A stretch of DNA of 64,000 nucleotides, taken from the NCBI RefSeq assembly GCF_000463015.1, contig NC_022247.1:4216001-4280000 (forward strand), in the 5' to 3' direction. Under the pieces are notes generated by a model. It was not told where the DNA came from. It searched no databases and saw only the letters and a list, made by a program, of their open reading frames with translations. Position 1 is the stretch's first letter, and every line of letters begins with the position of its first letter. This document shows positions 23,961 through 34,334 of the stretch, piece after piece. The stretch is from Variovorax paradoxus B4 (GTDB taxonomy: Bacteria > Pseudomonadota > Gammaproteobacteria > Burkholderiales > Burkholderiaceae_C). Made by a program: the position numbers and the translations under genes.

Positions 23961-25582
23961 CGACCGCTGCCTTTCCCCTGCTGCCCTTTGCCGCCGTGCG
24001 CGAGCGCCTGCTCGCACGCGAGGAAACCGCGCTGCTCGACGTGCGCGAGGAAGACCCCTTCGCGCAGGCGCATCCGCTGTGGGCGGCGAACCTGCCGCTC
24101 TCGCGCATCGAGATCGAAGCCTGGCGGCGCATTCCGCGGCGGGACACCTTCATCGTGCTGTACGGCGCGCACGGCGACATCGACCTGGCGCCGCTGGCCG
24201 CGCGCACGCTGGCCTCGCTGGGCTATGCGAACCTGCACCTGCTCGAAGGCGGCCTCGAGGGCTGGCGCGCGGCCGGCGGCGAGCTGTTCCGCGACGTGAA
24301 CGTGCCGAGCAAGTCCTTTGGCGAACTGGTCGAGCACGAGCGGCACACGCCCTCGCTCTCCGCACCCGAGGTGAAGGCCCTGGTCGAGGGCAAGGCCAAT
24401 GTGGTGGTGCTCGACGCACGGCGCTTCGACGAATACCGGACGATGAGCATCCCCTCTGCCACCAGCGTGCCCGGCGCGGAACTGGTGCTGCGCGTGCGCG
24501 AGCTGGCTCCCGACCCGACGACGCAGGTGATCGTCAATTGCGCGGGCCGCACGCGCAGCATCATCGGCACGCAGTCGCTGGTGAATGCGGGCATTCCGAA
24601 CCCGGTGGCGGCGCTGCGCAACGGCACCGTCGGCTGGAAGCTCGCGGGGCAGCTGCTCGACCATGGCGCGGACCGGAAGGCGCCGGCCGCGGTATCCGAT
24701 GCGCATCGCGCGCAGGCCCAGGCCGACGCGCGGCGCGTCGCGGAAAAGGCCGACGTGCGCCGCATCGCGCTCGATGCGCTGCACACGCTGGAAGCCCCAG
24801 GGCGCACCGTGTACCGCTTCGACGTGCGCACGCCCGAGGAATACGAGGCCGGCCACCTGCCCGGCTTCGCGAGCGCGCCCGGCGGGCAGCTGGTGCAGGA
24901 AACCGATCACCAGGTGCCGGTGCGCGGCGCTCGCATCGTGCTGGCCGACGACGACGGTGTGCGAGCCTCGATGAGCGCGTCGTGGCTCGCGCAGATGGGG
25001 TGGGAGGTCTACGTGCCCGACACGGTGCCGCCCGCTTCGGCCTTCACCGAGACCGCTGCGCCGCCGCCCGCCCATCCGCCCGCCGCGGCCGCGGTGGCAG
25101 AGATCTCGCCCACGGAGCTGGCGGCCCTGCTGAAGCAGCAGATCGGCACGGCGGTGATCGACGTGACCACCAGCGCCAACTACGTGAAGCGCCACATCCC
25201 CGGGGCCTGGTATGCCATTCGCGCCCAGCTTGCGCAGGCCGTCGACGCGGCCATCCCGCCGGCGCAGCGCTATGTGCTGACCTGCGGCAGCAGCCTCCTC
25301 GCGCGCTACGCCGCGGCCGACCTGCGCCTGCTGCTCGATGCGCGCGGCGAGCGCGACGTGGAAGTGCTGGTGCTGGCCGGCGGCAACGCGGCATGGTTCG
25401 CGGCAGGCCTGGAGGCGGAAACCGGCGAGACACGGCTCGCGACACCGCGCACCGACCGCTACCGCAGGCCCTATGAAGGCACGGATGCGCCGGCGGAGGC
25501 CATGCAGGCCTACCTGGACTGGGAATACGGCCTTGTCGCGCAACTGGGGCGTGACGGAACGCACCATTTCCACGTGATCTGA
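23957..25582 (+). CDS. Four-module rhodanese-like sulfurtransferase
   Basis: A 541-residue protein built from four tandem rhodanese modules (about 8-115, 130-235, 265-360 and 385-495). Only modules two and four keep a catalytic cysteine: Cys195 in VNCAGRTRS and Cys443 in LTCGSSLLA. At the matching positions module one has Tyr69 (LYGAHG) and module three has Asp331 (LADDDGVRAS). Such proteins transfer sulfane sulfur, and the alternation of inactive and active modules resembles two fused two-domain rhodaneses. No signal peptide is seen, so it should be cytosolic. It is the last gene of the operon and starts 4 nt inside the dioxygenase gene. Confidence 0.9.
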   Translation: MTTAAFPLLPFAAVRERLLAREETALLDVREEDPFAQAHPLWAANLPLSRIEIEAWRRIPRRDTFIVLYGAHGDIDLAPLAARTLASLGYANLHLLEGGLEGWRAAGGELFRDVNVPSKSFGELVEHERHTPSLSAPEVKALVEGKANVVVLDARRFDEYRTMSIPSATSVPGAELVLRVRELAPDPTTQVIVNCAGRTRSIIGTQSLVNAGIPNPVAALRNGTVGWKLAGQLLDHGADRKAPAAVSDAHRAQAQADARRVAEKADVRRIALDALHTLEAPGRTVYRFDVRTPEEYEAGHLPGFASAPGGQLVQETDHQVPVRGARIVLADDDGVRASMSASWLAQMGWEVYVPDTVPPASAFTETAAPPPAHPPAAAAVAEISPTELAALLKQQIGTAVIDVTTSANYVKRHIPGAWYAIRAQLAQAVDAAIPPAQRYVLTCGSSLLARYAAADLRLLLDARGERDVEVLVLAGGNAAWFAAGLEAETGETRLATPRTDRYRRPYEGTDAPAEAMQAYLDWEYGLVAQLGRDGTHHFHVI

Positions 25583-25717
25583 GGGCGCAACGCGGCCTTG
25601 GGGCGCCCGGCTTGCAACGGGCCGGTCACATTATTTCGCGAGGGTAAAGGAGGTCATCCGCCGATGGCGCGGGGCGTTTTCTGGGAATACCGATCAACTC
25701 GTCCCAGGAGCATCGCC

Positions 25718-25939
25718 ATGAGACTGCCTGTTCTCGCTCTTTCGGCCGCCGCGCTGGCGGCCATCCTGACCGGCTGCGTGGTCGCACCGGCGCAACCGGT
25801 CTATGCCGCGCCTCCGGGCGTGGCCTATGTGGCCCCGACCTACGTATCGCCGGGCGTGGGTTTCGTGTGGAACTACCACCCGCGCTACGGATATGGCTGG
25901 CACCACCCGCGCTACGGGTGGCACCGCGGATGGAGGTAG
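25718..25939 (+). CDS. Small lipoprotein rich in Tyr, His, Trp and Pro
   Basis: A 73-residue secreted protein with a short hydrophobic signal and lipobox LTGC, giving lipidation at Cys20. The mature part is rich in V, A, P and aromatic residues and ends in repeats of HPRYGYGWHHPRYGWHRGW. The function is unknown; the His and aromatic cluster might bind metal or heme. CAGGAG (25705-25710) precedes the ATG at 7 nt. A longer in-frame start at 25664 has an even stronger site (AAAGGAGGT, 25646-25654), but it would put 18 polar residues before the signal peptide. Confidence 0.72.
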   Translation: MRLPVLALSAAALAAILTGCVVAPAQPVYAAPPGVAYVAPTYVSPGVGFVWNYHPRYGYGWHHPRYGWHRGWR

Positions 25940-25951
25940 CCCTCCCGGGCG

Positions 25952-27412
<1,461 letters not shown>

Positions 27413-27429
27413 TAAGCCTTCTATTGTCG

Positions 27430-27477
27430 CACTGCCGCAAAAAATGGCAGTGACAGCGGCGCGACAAACTCCGCGCC
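27430..27477 (-). promoter_or_regulatory. Two stem-loops in the rhlE leader
   Basis: On the transcript strand, GGCGCG...CGCGCC (genomic 27458-27463 and 27472-27477) is followed by CACTGCC...GGCAGTG (27430-27436 and 27446-27452, loop of 9 nt with six U). Together they occupy most of the leader before the rhlE ATG at 27412. Structured leaders that control helicase expression are known for cold-induced DEAD-box genes. Regulation here is inferred from the structures only. Confidence 0.4.
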
Positions 27478-27484
27478 GGCTGTA

Positions 27485-27505
27485 TTGCTATTTATTTTAT
27501 AGCAA
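27485..27505. repeat. AT-rich hairpin with GCTAT-N7-ATAGC core
   Basis: TTGCTAT (27485-27491), a 7-nt loop, then ATAGCAA (27499-27505). It lies between ypfJ and rhlE, both on the minus strand, so it could end the ypfJ transcript, but no U run follows. The same core with the same loop length recurs at 58155-58171. Confidence 0.5.
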
Positions 27506-27543
27506 ACAATCCAGCAATTACGGGGCTTTCGCGCCCTTAGTGC

Positions 27544-28431
27544 TCAAAGGCTGCGTGCATTGAAGGTATCGCAGGACTTGACATCGCCGCTTTGGTAGCC
27601 CGCACCGAACCAGCGCTGGCGCTGCGCACTCGATCCGTGGGTGAAGCTGTCGGGCACCACGGCGCGGCCCGCGGAACGCTGCAGCGCGTCGTCGCCGATC
27701 TTCTGCGCGGCGTTCATCGCGGCCTCGATGTCGCCCGGGTCGAGCCACTTCTTCGACTCCTGCGAATGGTGTGCCCAGATGCCGGCAAAGCAGTCGGCCT
27801 GCAGCTCGACGCGGACGCTCAGCGCGTTGTTCTGCGACTGGCTCAGGCGCCCGCGCATGCCGTCGACCTTGGCGGTCACGCCGAGCTCGTCCTGCACGTG
27901 GTGGCCGACCTCGTGCGCGATGACGTAGGCCTGCGCGAATTCGCCCGGCGCGCCGAGCTGGTTCTTGAGCGTGTCGTAGAAGCCGAGGTCGATGTAGACC
28001 TTCTTGTCGCCGGGGCAGTAGAACGGCCCCATGGCCGCCTGGCCGGTGCCGCAAGCCGTGGGCGTGGCACCGCGGAACAGCACGAGCCGCGGCGGCTGGT
28101 AGGCGCCGCCGTTCTGCCGGAAGATGTTCGTCCAGACCACCTCGGTATTGCGCAGCACGGTCGAGACGAAGGCCGCCTCGCGGTCGCTCGAGGGCGGCTT
28201 GGGCGCGGGGCCTTGCTGCTGTTGCTGCACCTGGACCTGCTCGCCACCGCCGCCGCTCAGCAGGCTGAGCACGGTCAGCGGATTGATGCCGAAGATCCAG
28301 CCTGCGATCAGCGCGACTGCGATGGTGCCGATGCCGATGCTTCGGCCGCCGATGAAACCGCCGCCACCGCCACCATCTTCACCGCGGCGGTCTTCGACGT
28401 TGTCGGACTGTTCGTTGCCTTCCCATCTCAT
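27544..28431 (-). CDS. ypfJ: YpfJ-family neutral zinc metallopeptidase
   Basis: A 295-residue protein of the putative neutral zinc metallopeptidase family (KPN_00729/YpfJ). The N-terminus is hydrophilic and glycine-rich (DGGGGGGFIGG), followed by one membrane helix near 33-60 (IGTIAVALIAGWIFGINPLTVLSLL). A Q- and P-rich linker then leads to the catalytic domain with HEVGHHVQ as the zinc motif and QADCFAGIWAHHS downstream. FYCPGDKKVYIDLGFYDTL is the conserved segment before the active site. The catalytic domain is probably periplasmic, anchored by the helix. The physiological substrate is unknown. The symbol follows the E. coli homologue. Confidence 0.88.
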   Translation of the reverse strand: MRWEGNEQSDNVEDRRGEDGGGGGGFIGGRSIGIGTIAVALIAGWIFGINPLTVLSLLSGGGGEQVQVQQQQQGPAPKPPSSDREAAFVSTVLRNTEVVWTNIFRQNGGAYQPPRLVLFRGATPTACGTGQAAMGPFYCPGDKKVYIDLGFYDTLKNQLGAPGEFAQAYVIAHEVGHHVQDELGVTAKVDGMRGRLSQSQNNALSVRVELQADCFAGIWAHHSQESKKWLDPGDIEAAMNAAQKIGDDALQRSAGRAVVPDSFTHGSSAQRQRWFGAGYQSGDVKSCDTFNARSL

Positions 28432-28530
28432 CGCATCTCCTTGCCGGCCTTGCAGAAGTTTTGCCGGATCGTCGCAGGATGGTACTTGGCCCGGCCGCCT
28501 GCTGCGTAACCGGCGGTCAGAATGCGCGGA

Positions 28531-29097
<567 letters not shown>

Positions 29098-29176
29098 ATG
29101 CGGTCGCTGATGCTGCTGCGGGGAGGAATGGCGCGAATTGTGGCATGGGCCACCACCCTCCCCGCCGTCCCGGGTG

Positions 29177-30463
29177 CTACAGCGCCTGCGAGATCACCGT
29201 GCGCTCGACCAGACGGTCGTCGCCCAGCACGATCATCGCGAACAGCATTTCTTCCAGCGTGTTCGCCAGCTTCGTCTTGCGCGCGAGCAGCGGCGTGGCC
29301 TGGGGATTGAGCACCAGGAAGTCGGCCTCGCAGCCGGGCTGCAGGTTGCCGACCACGCCACCCAGCCCCAGCGCACGCGCCGCGCCGCCGGTGTGGCGCC
29401 ACCAGAGCTCGGAAGGCGCGATGCTCAGGCCGGCCTTGGTCTGGCCCTCCCGGCCCACGTAGTAGGCCGCCATCATGGTGTGGAAGGGGCTGAAGCTGGT
29501 GCCGCCGCCCACGTCGCTGGCCAGGCCGTAGGGGTAGCCCACGCGGTCGGCCGCGCCAAAGTCGAAGAAGCCGCTGCCCAGGAACAGGTTACTGGTCGGG
29601 CTCACGGCCGCGGCCGTCTTCGTGTCGCGCAGCAGCGCGCGGTCGGTGTCGTCCAGGTAGATGCAATGCGCGTACACGGCGCGCTCGCGCATCAGCCCGA
29701 AGCCGGCATACACGTCGAGGTACGAGCGCGCCTGCGGATAGAGCTCGCGCACCCATGCCACCTCGTCGCGGTTCTCGGCCACGTGCGACTGGATCCATGT
29801 GTCGGCGTATTTCGCGGCCAGTTCGCTCGCGCCGCGCATCTGGGCGTCGGTGCTCGCGGGCGCAAAGCGCGGGGTGATGGCATAGCCCAGGCGGCCGGTG
29901 TCGTGCCACTTGCGGATCAGCGCCTCGGAGTCGATGAGGCTCTGCTCGGTTTCGTCGCGCACGCCGTCGGGCGAATTGCGGTCCTGCAGCACCTTGCCGC
30001 TGATCATGCGCAGGTTGCGGCGCTGCGCGCCCTCGAAGAAGGCATCGACCGAGGCCACGTGCGAAGTCGCGAAGGCCAGCGCGGTCGTGACGCCGTTGCG
30101 CAGCAGTTCGTCGAAGAACACGTCGGCCACTTCGTTCGAATGCGCCGGGTCGGCGAACCTGGCTTCCGCCGGGAAGGTGTAGTTCTCGAGCCAGGGCAGC
30201 AGCCCCGGCGCGGGCGAGCCGATGATGTCGGTCTGCGGAAAGTGGATGTGCATGTCCACGAAGCCCGGCGCGAGGATGCGGCCCGGCAGGTGGGTCACCT
30301 CGGCATCCGGGTGGCGCGGGGACACGGCGGCATGGCTGCCGGCGTCGAGCACGCGCTGGCGGCCGGCGCTGTCGGGCGCGACGACCAGCAGGCCGTCTTC
30401 ATCGAAAACGGGCAGTCCGGCATCGTCGAATCGCAGGAGGGAGGCGCGGTAGGCTTTTTTCAT
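29177..30463 (-). CDS. guaD: Guanine deaminase
   Basis: A 428-residue amidohydrolase converting guanine to xanthine and ammonia. The first metal motif is [16 protein letters not shown] (His72 and His74), with the PQ residues that mark guanine deaminases. Further motifs are [39 protein letters not shown] and [17 protein letters not shown]. The product, xanthine, is the substrate of the xanthine dehydrogenase encoded at the far end of the window. The start ATG at 30463 gives the usual N-terminus [12 protein letters not shown]. Confidence 0.93.
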   Translation of the reverse strand: MKKAYRASLLRFDDAGLPVFDEDGLLVVAPDSAGRQRVLDAGSHAAVSPRHPDAEVTHLPGRILAPGFVDMHIHFPQTDIIGSPAPGLLPWLENYTFPAEARFADPAHSNEVADVFFDELLRNGVTTALAFATSHVASVDAFFEGAQRRNLRMISGKVLQDRNSPDGVRDETEQSLIDSEALIRKWHDTGRLGYAITPRFAPASTDAQMRGASELAAKYADTWIQSHVAENRDEVAWVRELYPQARSYLDVYAGFGLMRERAVYAHCIYLDDTDRALLRDTKTAAAVSPTSNLFLGSGFFDFGAADRVGYPYGLASDVGGGTSFSPFHTMMAAYYVGREGQTKAGLSIAPSELWWRHTGGAARALGLGGVVGNLQPGCEADFLVLNPQATPLLARKTKLANTLEEMLFAMIVLGDDRLVERTVISQAL

Positions 30464-30540
30464 CGTGGTTGCCGAGGGTAATGCAGCGCCGCGGCGTCGC
30501 AATTTCCATGCGCATATGAGTGCTATATGCCGAATGCACT

Positions 30541-31524
30541 TCAATCCGGTGGCAAGGCGCGCGACTGGATATCGAAAGGCACGCCGCGGGGAATGGCCGC
30601 GTCGTCGTCCTTGTGCTTGAACAGCAGCGCGTACTTCGACTCGATGAAATAGACGCGGTTGCCGAGCACCGCTCCGGAGGACGGGTCGTTGAGCCCCGCC
30701 ACCACCGTCTGCAGGCCGAGCTTCGCGCCATCGATGCGTGCCACCGTGACCTGCCCGCCGTAGGGTCCGTCGCCGAAGGCATTGCTCTCGAACAGCACCA
30801 GCCGGCCGGGTTTCCAGGCGCGGATCGCGTCGACGTTCTTCATCACCCGCGGCGCCTCGATGCGCGTGACCTCGCCGGCCCTGCCATCGGCGTTCAATCC
30901 GATGCGCAGCAGATGCGACGCGGCGGCCACGAGGCTCACGTAGACGTCGCGGCCGCCATCGATCGCAATGCCGTTCAGGCCCTTGTAGGGCCCTTCGCCG
31001 GCCAGCGACGGGCTTTCCTTCCAGACCGTGAGCGCCGTGGCATCGGGCGCGAGCCGCAGCACGCGCGGATGGAAGGAATCGGTCACGTAGATGTTGCCGC
31101 GTGCGTCCTGTGCGAGATCGTTGCAGTAGCCCGCGTCGGGCATCGCGTAGCTTGCGCGCGGCGTGCCTGTCGCCAGGTCGTAGCGCTTGAGCGCGCTCGG
31201 CGCCTGCGGCACGGTGGTGAAGCCGCTGTTGCCCGAGCAGACCCACAGGGCCTGGCGTTTCGCATCGACCAGCACGCCCTGCCCGTTCGCCAGGCCGTTG
31301 GCGCCGGGCTTCACGAGCACCTCGGCCTGCGGCGCGGCGCCCGGCTTCACCCTGGCGACCGCGCCCTGGCGCCAGCTGCCGACATAGAACGCACCGTCCG
31401 GCCCGATGGCGACGCTTTCCGGATACCAGTCTTCGGGCAGCGCCTGTACGGCGGGAGGTGCGGCGATGGCCGCCGTCGCGGCGAGCGCGAGCAGCGCGGC
31501 GGCCAGTCGCGTGCGCCTGCTCAT
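30541..31524 (-). CDS. Secreted SMP-30/gluconolactonase-like beta-propeller protein
   Basis: A 327-residue protein with an Sec-type signal peptide (RTRLAAALLALAATAAIAA, cleavage near residue 24) and a six-bladed propeller of the SMP-30/gluconolactonase/strictosidine-synthase superfamily. Blades are marked by PESVAIGPDGAFYVGSW, DLAQDARGNIYVTDSFHPRVLRL and LNGIAIDGGRDVYVSL. Members hydrolyse lactones or bind metals in the periplasm; the substrate is unknown. The ATG at 31524 overlaps the stop of the SDR gene as ATGA, which I prefer to the GTG at 31530. It is probably co-expressed with the SDR. Confidence 0.8.
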   Translation of the reverse strand: MSRRTRLAAALLALAATAAIAAPPAVQALPEDWYPESVAIGPDGAFYVGSWRQGAVARVKPGAAPQAEVLVKPGANGLANGQGVLVDAKRQALWVCSGNSGFTTVPQAPSALKRYDLATGTPRASYAMPDAGYCNDLAQDARGNIYVTDSFHPRVLRLAPDATALTVWKESPSLAGEGPYKGLNGIAIDGGRDVYVSLVAAASHLLRIGLNADGRAGEVTRIEAPRVMKNVDAIRAWKPGRLVLFESNAFGDGPYGGQVTVARIDGAKLGLQTVVAGLNDPSSGAVLGNRVYFIESKYALLFKHKDDDAAIPRGVPFDIQSRALPPD

Positions 31525-32126
31525 TGCCACACGCGAAACACGCGCCCGGTCAGCGGGCCTTCGACGCTGCGCACGTAGGCCAGCGCCACGCGCGCGGCCG
31601 GTACGGTTTCGACGCCCGGAAAGAGCGCGCCATACGCTGCCAACGATTCGGTCAGCAGCGTCGGACTGACCGCATTGATGCGCAGGCCGCGCGCCAGCTC
31701 GATCGCCGCGCCTTTCACGAAACCCTCGACCGCCGCATTCACGGCAGCCGCATTGCCTCCCCCGCGAACCGGATCGTCGGCCGCCACGCCCGTGGTCAGC
31801 GTGATCGACCCGCCATCCGCCAGGACGTGCTGGCCCAGCAGCGCGAGGCGCACCTGGCCGAGCAGCTTGTCCTGCAGGCCGATGTTGAAATCGGCCGACC
31901 GCATTTCAGCGAGTGGTCCGAAGAACAGACCTCCGGCCGCAGAGACGATCGCGTCGACGCGCCCCACCGCCGCATACAGCGCCCGGACGCTCGCATCGCT
32001 CGTGATGTCGACCTGCCGGTCGCCGCGCGTGCGCCCCGCCCGCACCACCTCGTGCCCGCGTTCGGCCAGCACCCCGGCCACCGCACTGCCGATGGCGCCC
32101 GTCGCGCCCACAACAAGAATCTTCAT
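31521..32126 (-). CDS. Short-chain dehydrogenase/reductase
   Basis: A 201-residue NAD(P)-binding protein of the small atypical SDR type. The glycine-rich motif is VVGATGAIGSAVAG at residues 5-18, and VSAAGG replaces the classical NAG motif. The Ser-Tyr-Lys triad is not in its classical form: ITLTTG occupies the serine region and VNAAVEGFVKGAA the YxxxK region, with Asn-Ala-Ala in place of tyrosine. Activity as a reductase is therefore uncertain. It is divergent from a LysR gene, 103 bp apart, and coupled to the downstream beta-propeller gene. Confidence 0.82.
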   Translation of the reverse strand: MKILVVGATGAIGSAVAGVLAERGHEVVRAGRTRGDRQVDITSDASVRALYAAVGRVDAIVSAAGGLFFGPLAEMRSADFNIGLQDKLLGQVRLALLGQHVLADGGSITLTTGVAADDPVRGGGNAAAVNAAVEGFVKGAAIELARGLRINAVSPTLLTESLAAYGALFPGVETVPAARVALAYVRSVEGPLTGRVFRVWQ

Positions 32127-32186
32127 GACTGCCTCCGCGAATGAATCAAGGAAGGCGCCATTGTTTTGCGAATGAATTGTTTGATA

Positions 32187-32209
32187 AATTGCCATCCGGT
32201 TCGGCAATT
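32187..32209. promoter_or_regulatory. Candidate LysR operator between SDR and lysR
   Basis: Inverted repeat AATTGCC-N9-GGCAATT with perfect 7-bp arms, centred 32 bp before the LysR ATG at 32230. The length and spacing suit a LysR-type recognition site in a divergent promoter. A direct repeat GCGAATGAAT occurs twice just upstream (near 32137 and 32168). Confidence 0.55.
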
Positions 32210-32229
32210 CGAAACTTCGGGTTCTCAAT

Positions 32230-33111
32230 ATGGACAAGCTGCGCGCCATGGAAGTCTTCGTCAGGGCGGTGGACGCAGGCAGCTTCGCCGCGGCGGCCGA
32301 GGCGCTCGACCTCTCGGCCGTGATGGTCGGCAAGCACATCCGCGCGCTCGAAGACCAGCTCGGCGCCCGCCTGCTCGAGCGCACCACACGGCGCCATGCG
32401 CTCACGGAAATCGGCGCGGCCTACCTGGAGCGCTGCCGCGACGTGCTGGCCAGCGTGCACACGGCCGATGGCGTGGCCGAGTCGCTGCGCGCCATGCCGC
32501 AGGGCGTGCTGCGCGTGACGGCGCCGGTGGCCTATGGCGCGCACCGGCTCACCCCGGTGATCGGCGACTACATCGCGGCCTATCCGCAGGTGAAGGTGGA
32601 CCTGGTGCTCAACGACCGCGTGGTCGACCTGGCCGAAGAAGGCTTCGACTGCGGCATCCGCTCGGGCGCGGCGGTCGATGAACGCCTCATCGCGCGGCCG
32701 CTCGCACTGGCGCGCATGTTCGCGGTCGCAAGCCCCGCATGGGTCGCGCGCCACGGCCAGCCGAAGCACCCGTCGGACCTCGAGGCCTTTGCGCTGCTGG
32801 GCTTCGCCGCCTGGGGCCCGAACCATTCATGGCGCTTCACGCGCGGCGGCCAGACGGTGCATGTGCCCGTGCGCGGCCCGCTCACCACCAACAACGGGCA
32901 GGCGCTGCTCGCTGCCGCAATAGCCGGCGTGGGGGTGATCGTGCAGGCTGATGCGCTGCTCGGCCCTGCTCTGTCCTCGGGCCAGGTGGTGCAGTTGCTG
33001 CCCGAGTGGGCGCTGCCGACCCGCCAGGTGCACATCATGCGGCTGCCTGAAGCGCGTCCCAGCGCGAAGCTGCGCACCTTCGTCGACTTCGTCGTCGAAA
33101 GGCTGGCCTAG
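32230..33111 (+). CDS. LysR-family transcriptional regulator (SDR-divergent)
   Basis: A 293-residue regulator with an N-terminal winged helix (residues 1-60; MEVFVRAVDAGSFAAAAEALDLSAVMVGKHIRALEDQLGARLLERTTR) in the CrgA/DsdC-like group that begins MDKLRAM. The effector-binding domain follows (about 88-290), with GVLRVTAPVAYGAHRLTPVI and GFDCGIRSG. It is transcribed away from the SDR and beta-propeller pair and probably controls them through the palindrome in the gap. It ends 4 bp past the stop of the convergent BMP pseudogene. Confidence 0.9.
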   Translation: MDKLRAMEVFVRAVDAGSFAAAAEALDLSAVMVGKHIRALEDQLGARLLERTTRRHALTEIGAAYLERCRDVLASVHTADGVAESLRAMPQGVLRVTAPVAYGAHRLTPVIGDYIAAYPQVKVDLVLNDRVVDLAEEGFDCGIRSGAAVDERLIARPLALARMFAVASPAWVARHGQPKHPSDLEAFALLGFAAWGPNHSWRFTRGGQTVHVPVRGPLTTNNGQALLAAAIAGVGVIVQADALLGPALSSGQVVQLLPEWALPTRQVHIMRLPEARPSAKLRTFVDFVVERLA

Positions 33112-34207
33112 CGCGTCACGCGCCCCTGCACGCCCTCGACCAGCCAGTTCATCTTCAGGATCTGCTCGTCGTTCAGCTGCGCACCCTTGGCGATGACGGT
33201 GCGGCCTTCGTTGTCGCGCACCTCGGCCCCACCGCGCGGAACGGCTGCAGCCTGCCCTCCGCGATGTCCTTCTGCCGCGCCAGCACCTCCTGCTGTACGG
33301 CCTTGGGCACCTTGCTGCCGAAGTCGCCGACGCGGATCATTCCTTCTTTCACGCCGCCCCACACATTGCCGCTCTTCCAGCTTCCGTCGAGCACCGCCTG
33401 CGCACGCTGCGCGTAGTAGCCGCCCCACTGGTGCGTGACGGCGACGATCTGCGCGTCGGGCGCGATCTTGCGCATGTCGGAGTGGTAGGCCACGGCCAGC
33501 TTGCCGCGCTCCTGCGCCGCGGCCATCACGGCGGTGGAGCCGGTGTGGAAGGCGATGACATCGGCGTTCTGGTTGAACAGCGCCATCGCAGCATCGCGCT
33601 CCTTGGGCGGATCGAACCACTCGTTGAGCCACACCACGGCCACCTTCGCATTCGGGTTCACCGAGCGCATGCCGAGCGCAAAGGCGTTGATGCCCTGCAG
33701 CACCTCCGGAATCGGAAAGCCCGCGACGTAGCCCGCGAGATTCGTCTTCGTCATGCGGCCGGCTGCGATGCCCGCGAGGTAGCGGCCTTCGTAGTAGCGC
33801 GCATTGGCGGTGGCGACGTTGGGCGCGGTCTTGTAGCCGGTGATCGATTCGAACTTCACGTCGGGGAAATCGTGCGCCACCTTGAGCGTCGGCTCCATGT
33901 AGCCGAAACTGGGCGTGAAGATCAGCCGGTTGCCCTGCTGTGCGAGGTCACGGATCACGCGCTCGGCGTCGGCGCCCTCGGGAACGTTCTCGACGAAGGT
34001 GGTCTTGACCTTGCCGCCGAGCGCCGCATCGACGGCCTTGCGGCCCTCTTCATGCTGGCGCACCCAGCCGGCATCGGTGACCGGCGTCACGTAGACGAAG
34101 CCGATCTTCAGCGGCTCTTTCGGAGCCTGCGGTTGCGCAAAGGAGGGAGATAGAAAACAGGCGGCTGTCCACGCCAGAACGGCGCGGCCCGCGAGGTTTT
34201 TGTACAT
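33108..34207 (-). pseudogene. BMP-family ABC transporter substrate-binding protein with C-terminal frameshift
   Basis: The main frame (34207 to about 33230) encodes a signal peptide and nearly all of a BMP (BmpA/PnrA-like) nucleoside-type binding protein: GFVYVTPVTDAGWVRQHEEGR, FTPSFGYMEPTLKVA, YEGRYLAGIAAGRMTKTN and VVWLNEWFDPPKERDAA. At LQPFR the frame shifts. The expected C-terminus (EVRDNEGRTVIAKGAQLNDE, then ILKMNWLVEGVQGRVTR) is found in a second frame that stops at 33108. One missing base in the CCCC run at 33227-33230 would restore it. Without correction the protein ends in unrelated residues at 33173. It may be a real inactivating change or a sequencing error. No transporter genes adjoin it. 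Confidence 0.75.
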
Positions 34208-34334
34208 GGTGTTCCTCTACATGGCCCCGGAAAAGCAGGAAGCCCGCAGCCGGCCGGGACGCCCGGCTGCGGGGTGCGGATTCTAGTCGGCGGTTTTCAG
34301 GCCAACCAGCCCGCCCGGCGCGCGCCCGTGTCGG

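Noticed and set aside
25646..25717. N-terminally extended start for the small lipoprotein at 25664
   Set aside because: It has an excellent Shine-Dalgarno match but would place 18 polar residues ahead of a normal lipoprotein signal. The ATG at 25718 with CAGGAG is more sensible.
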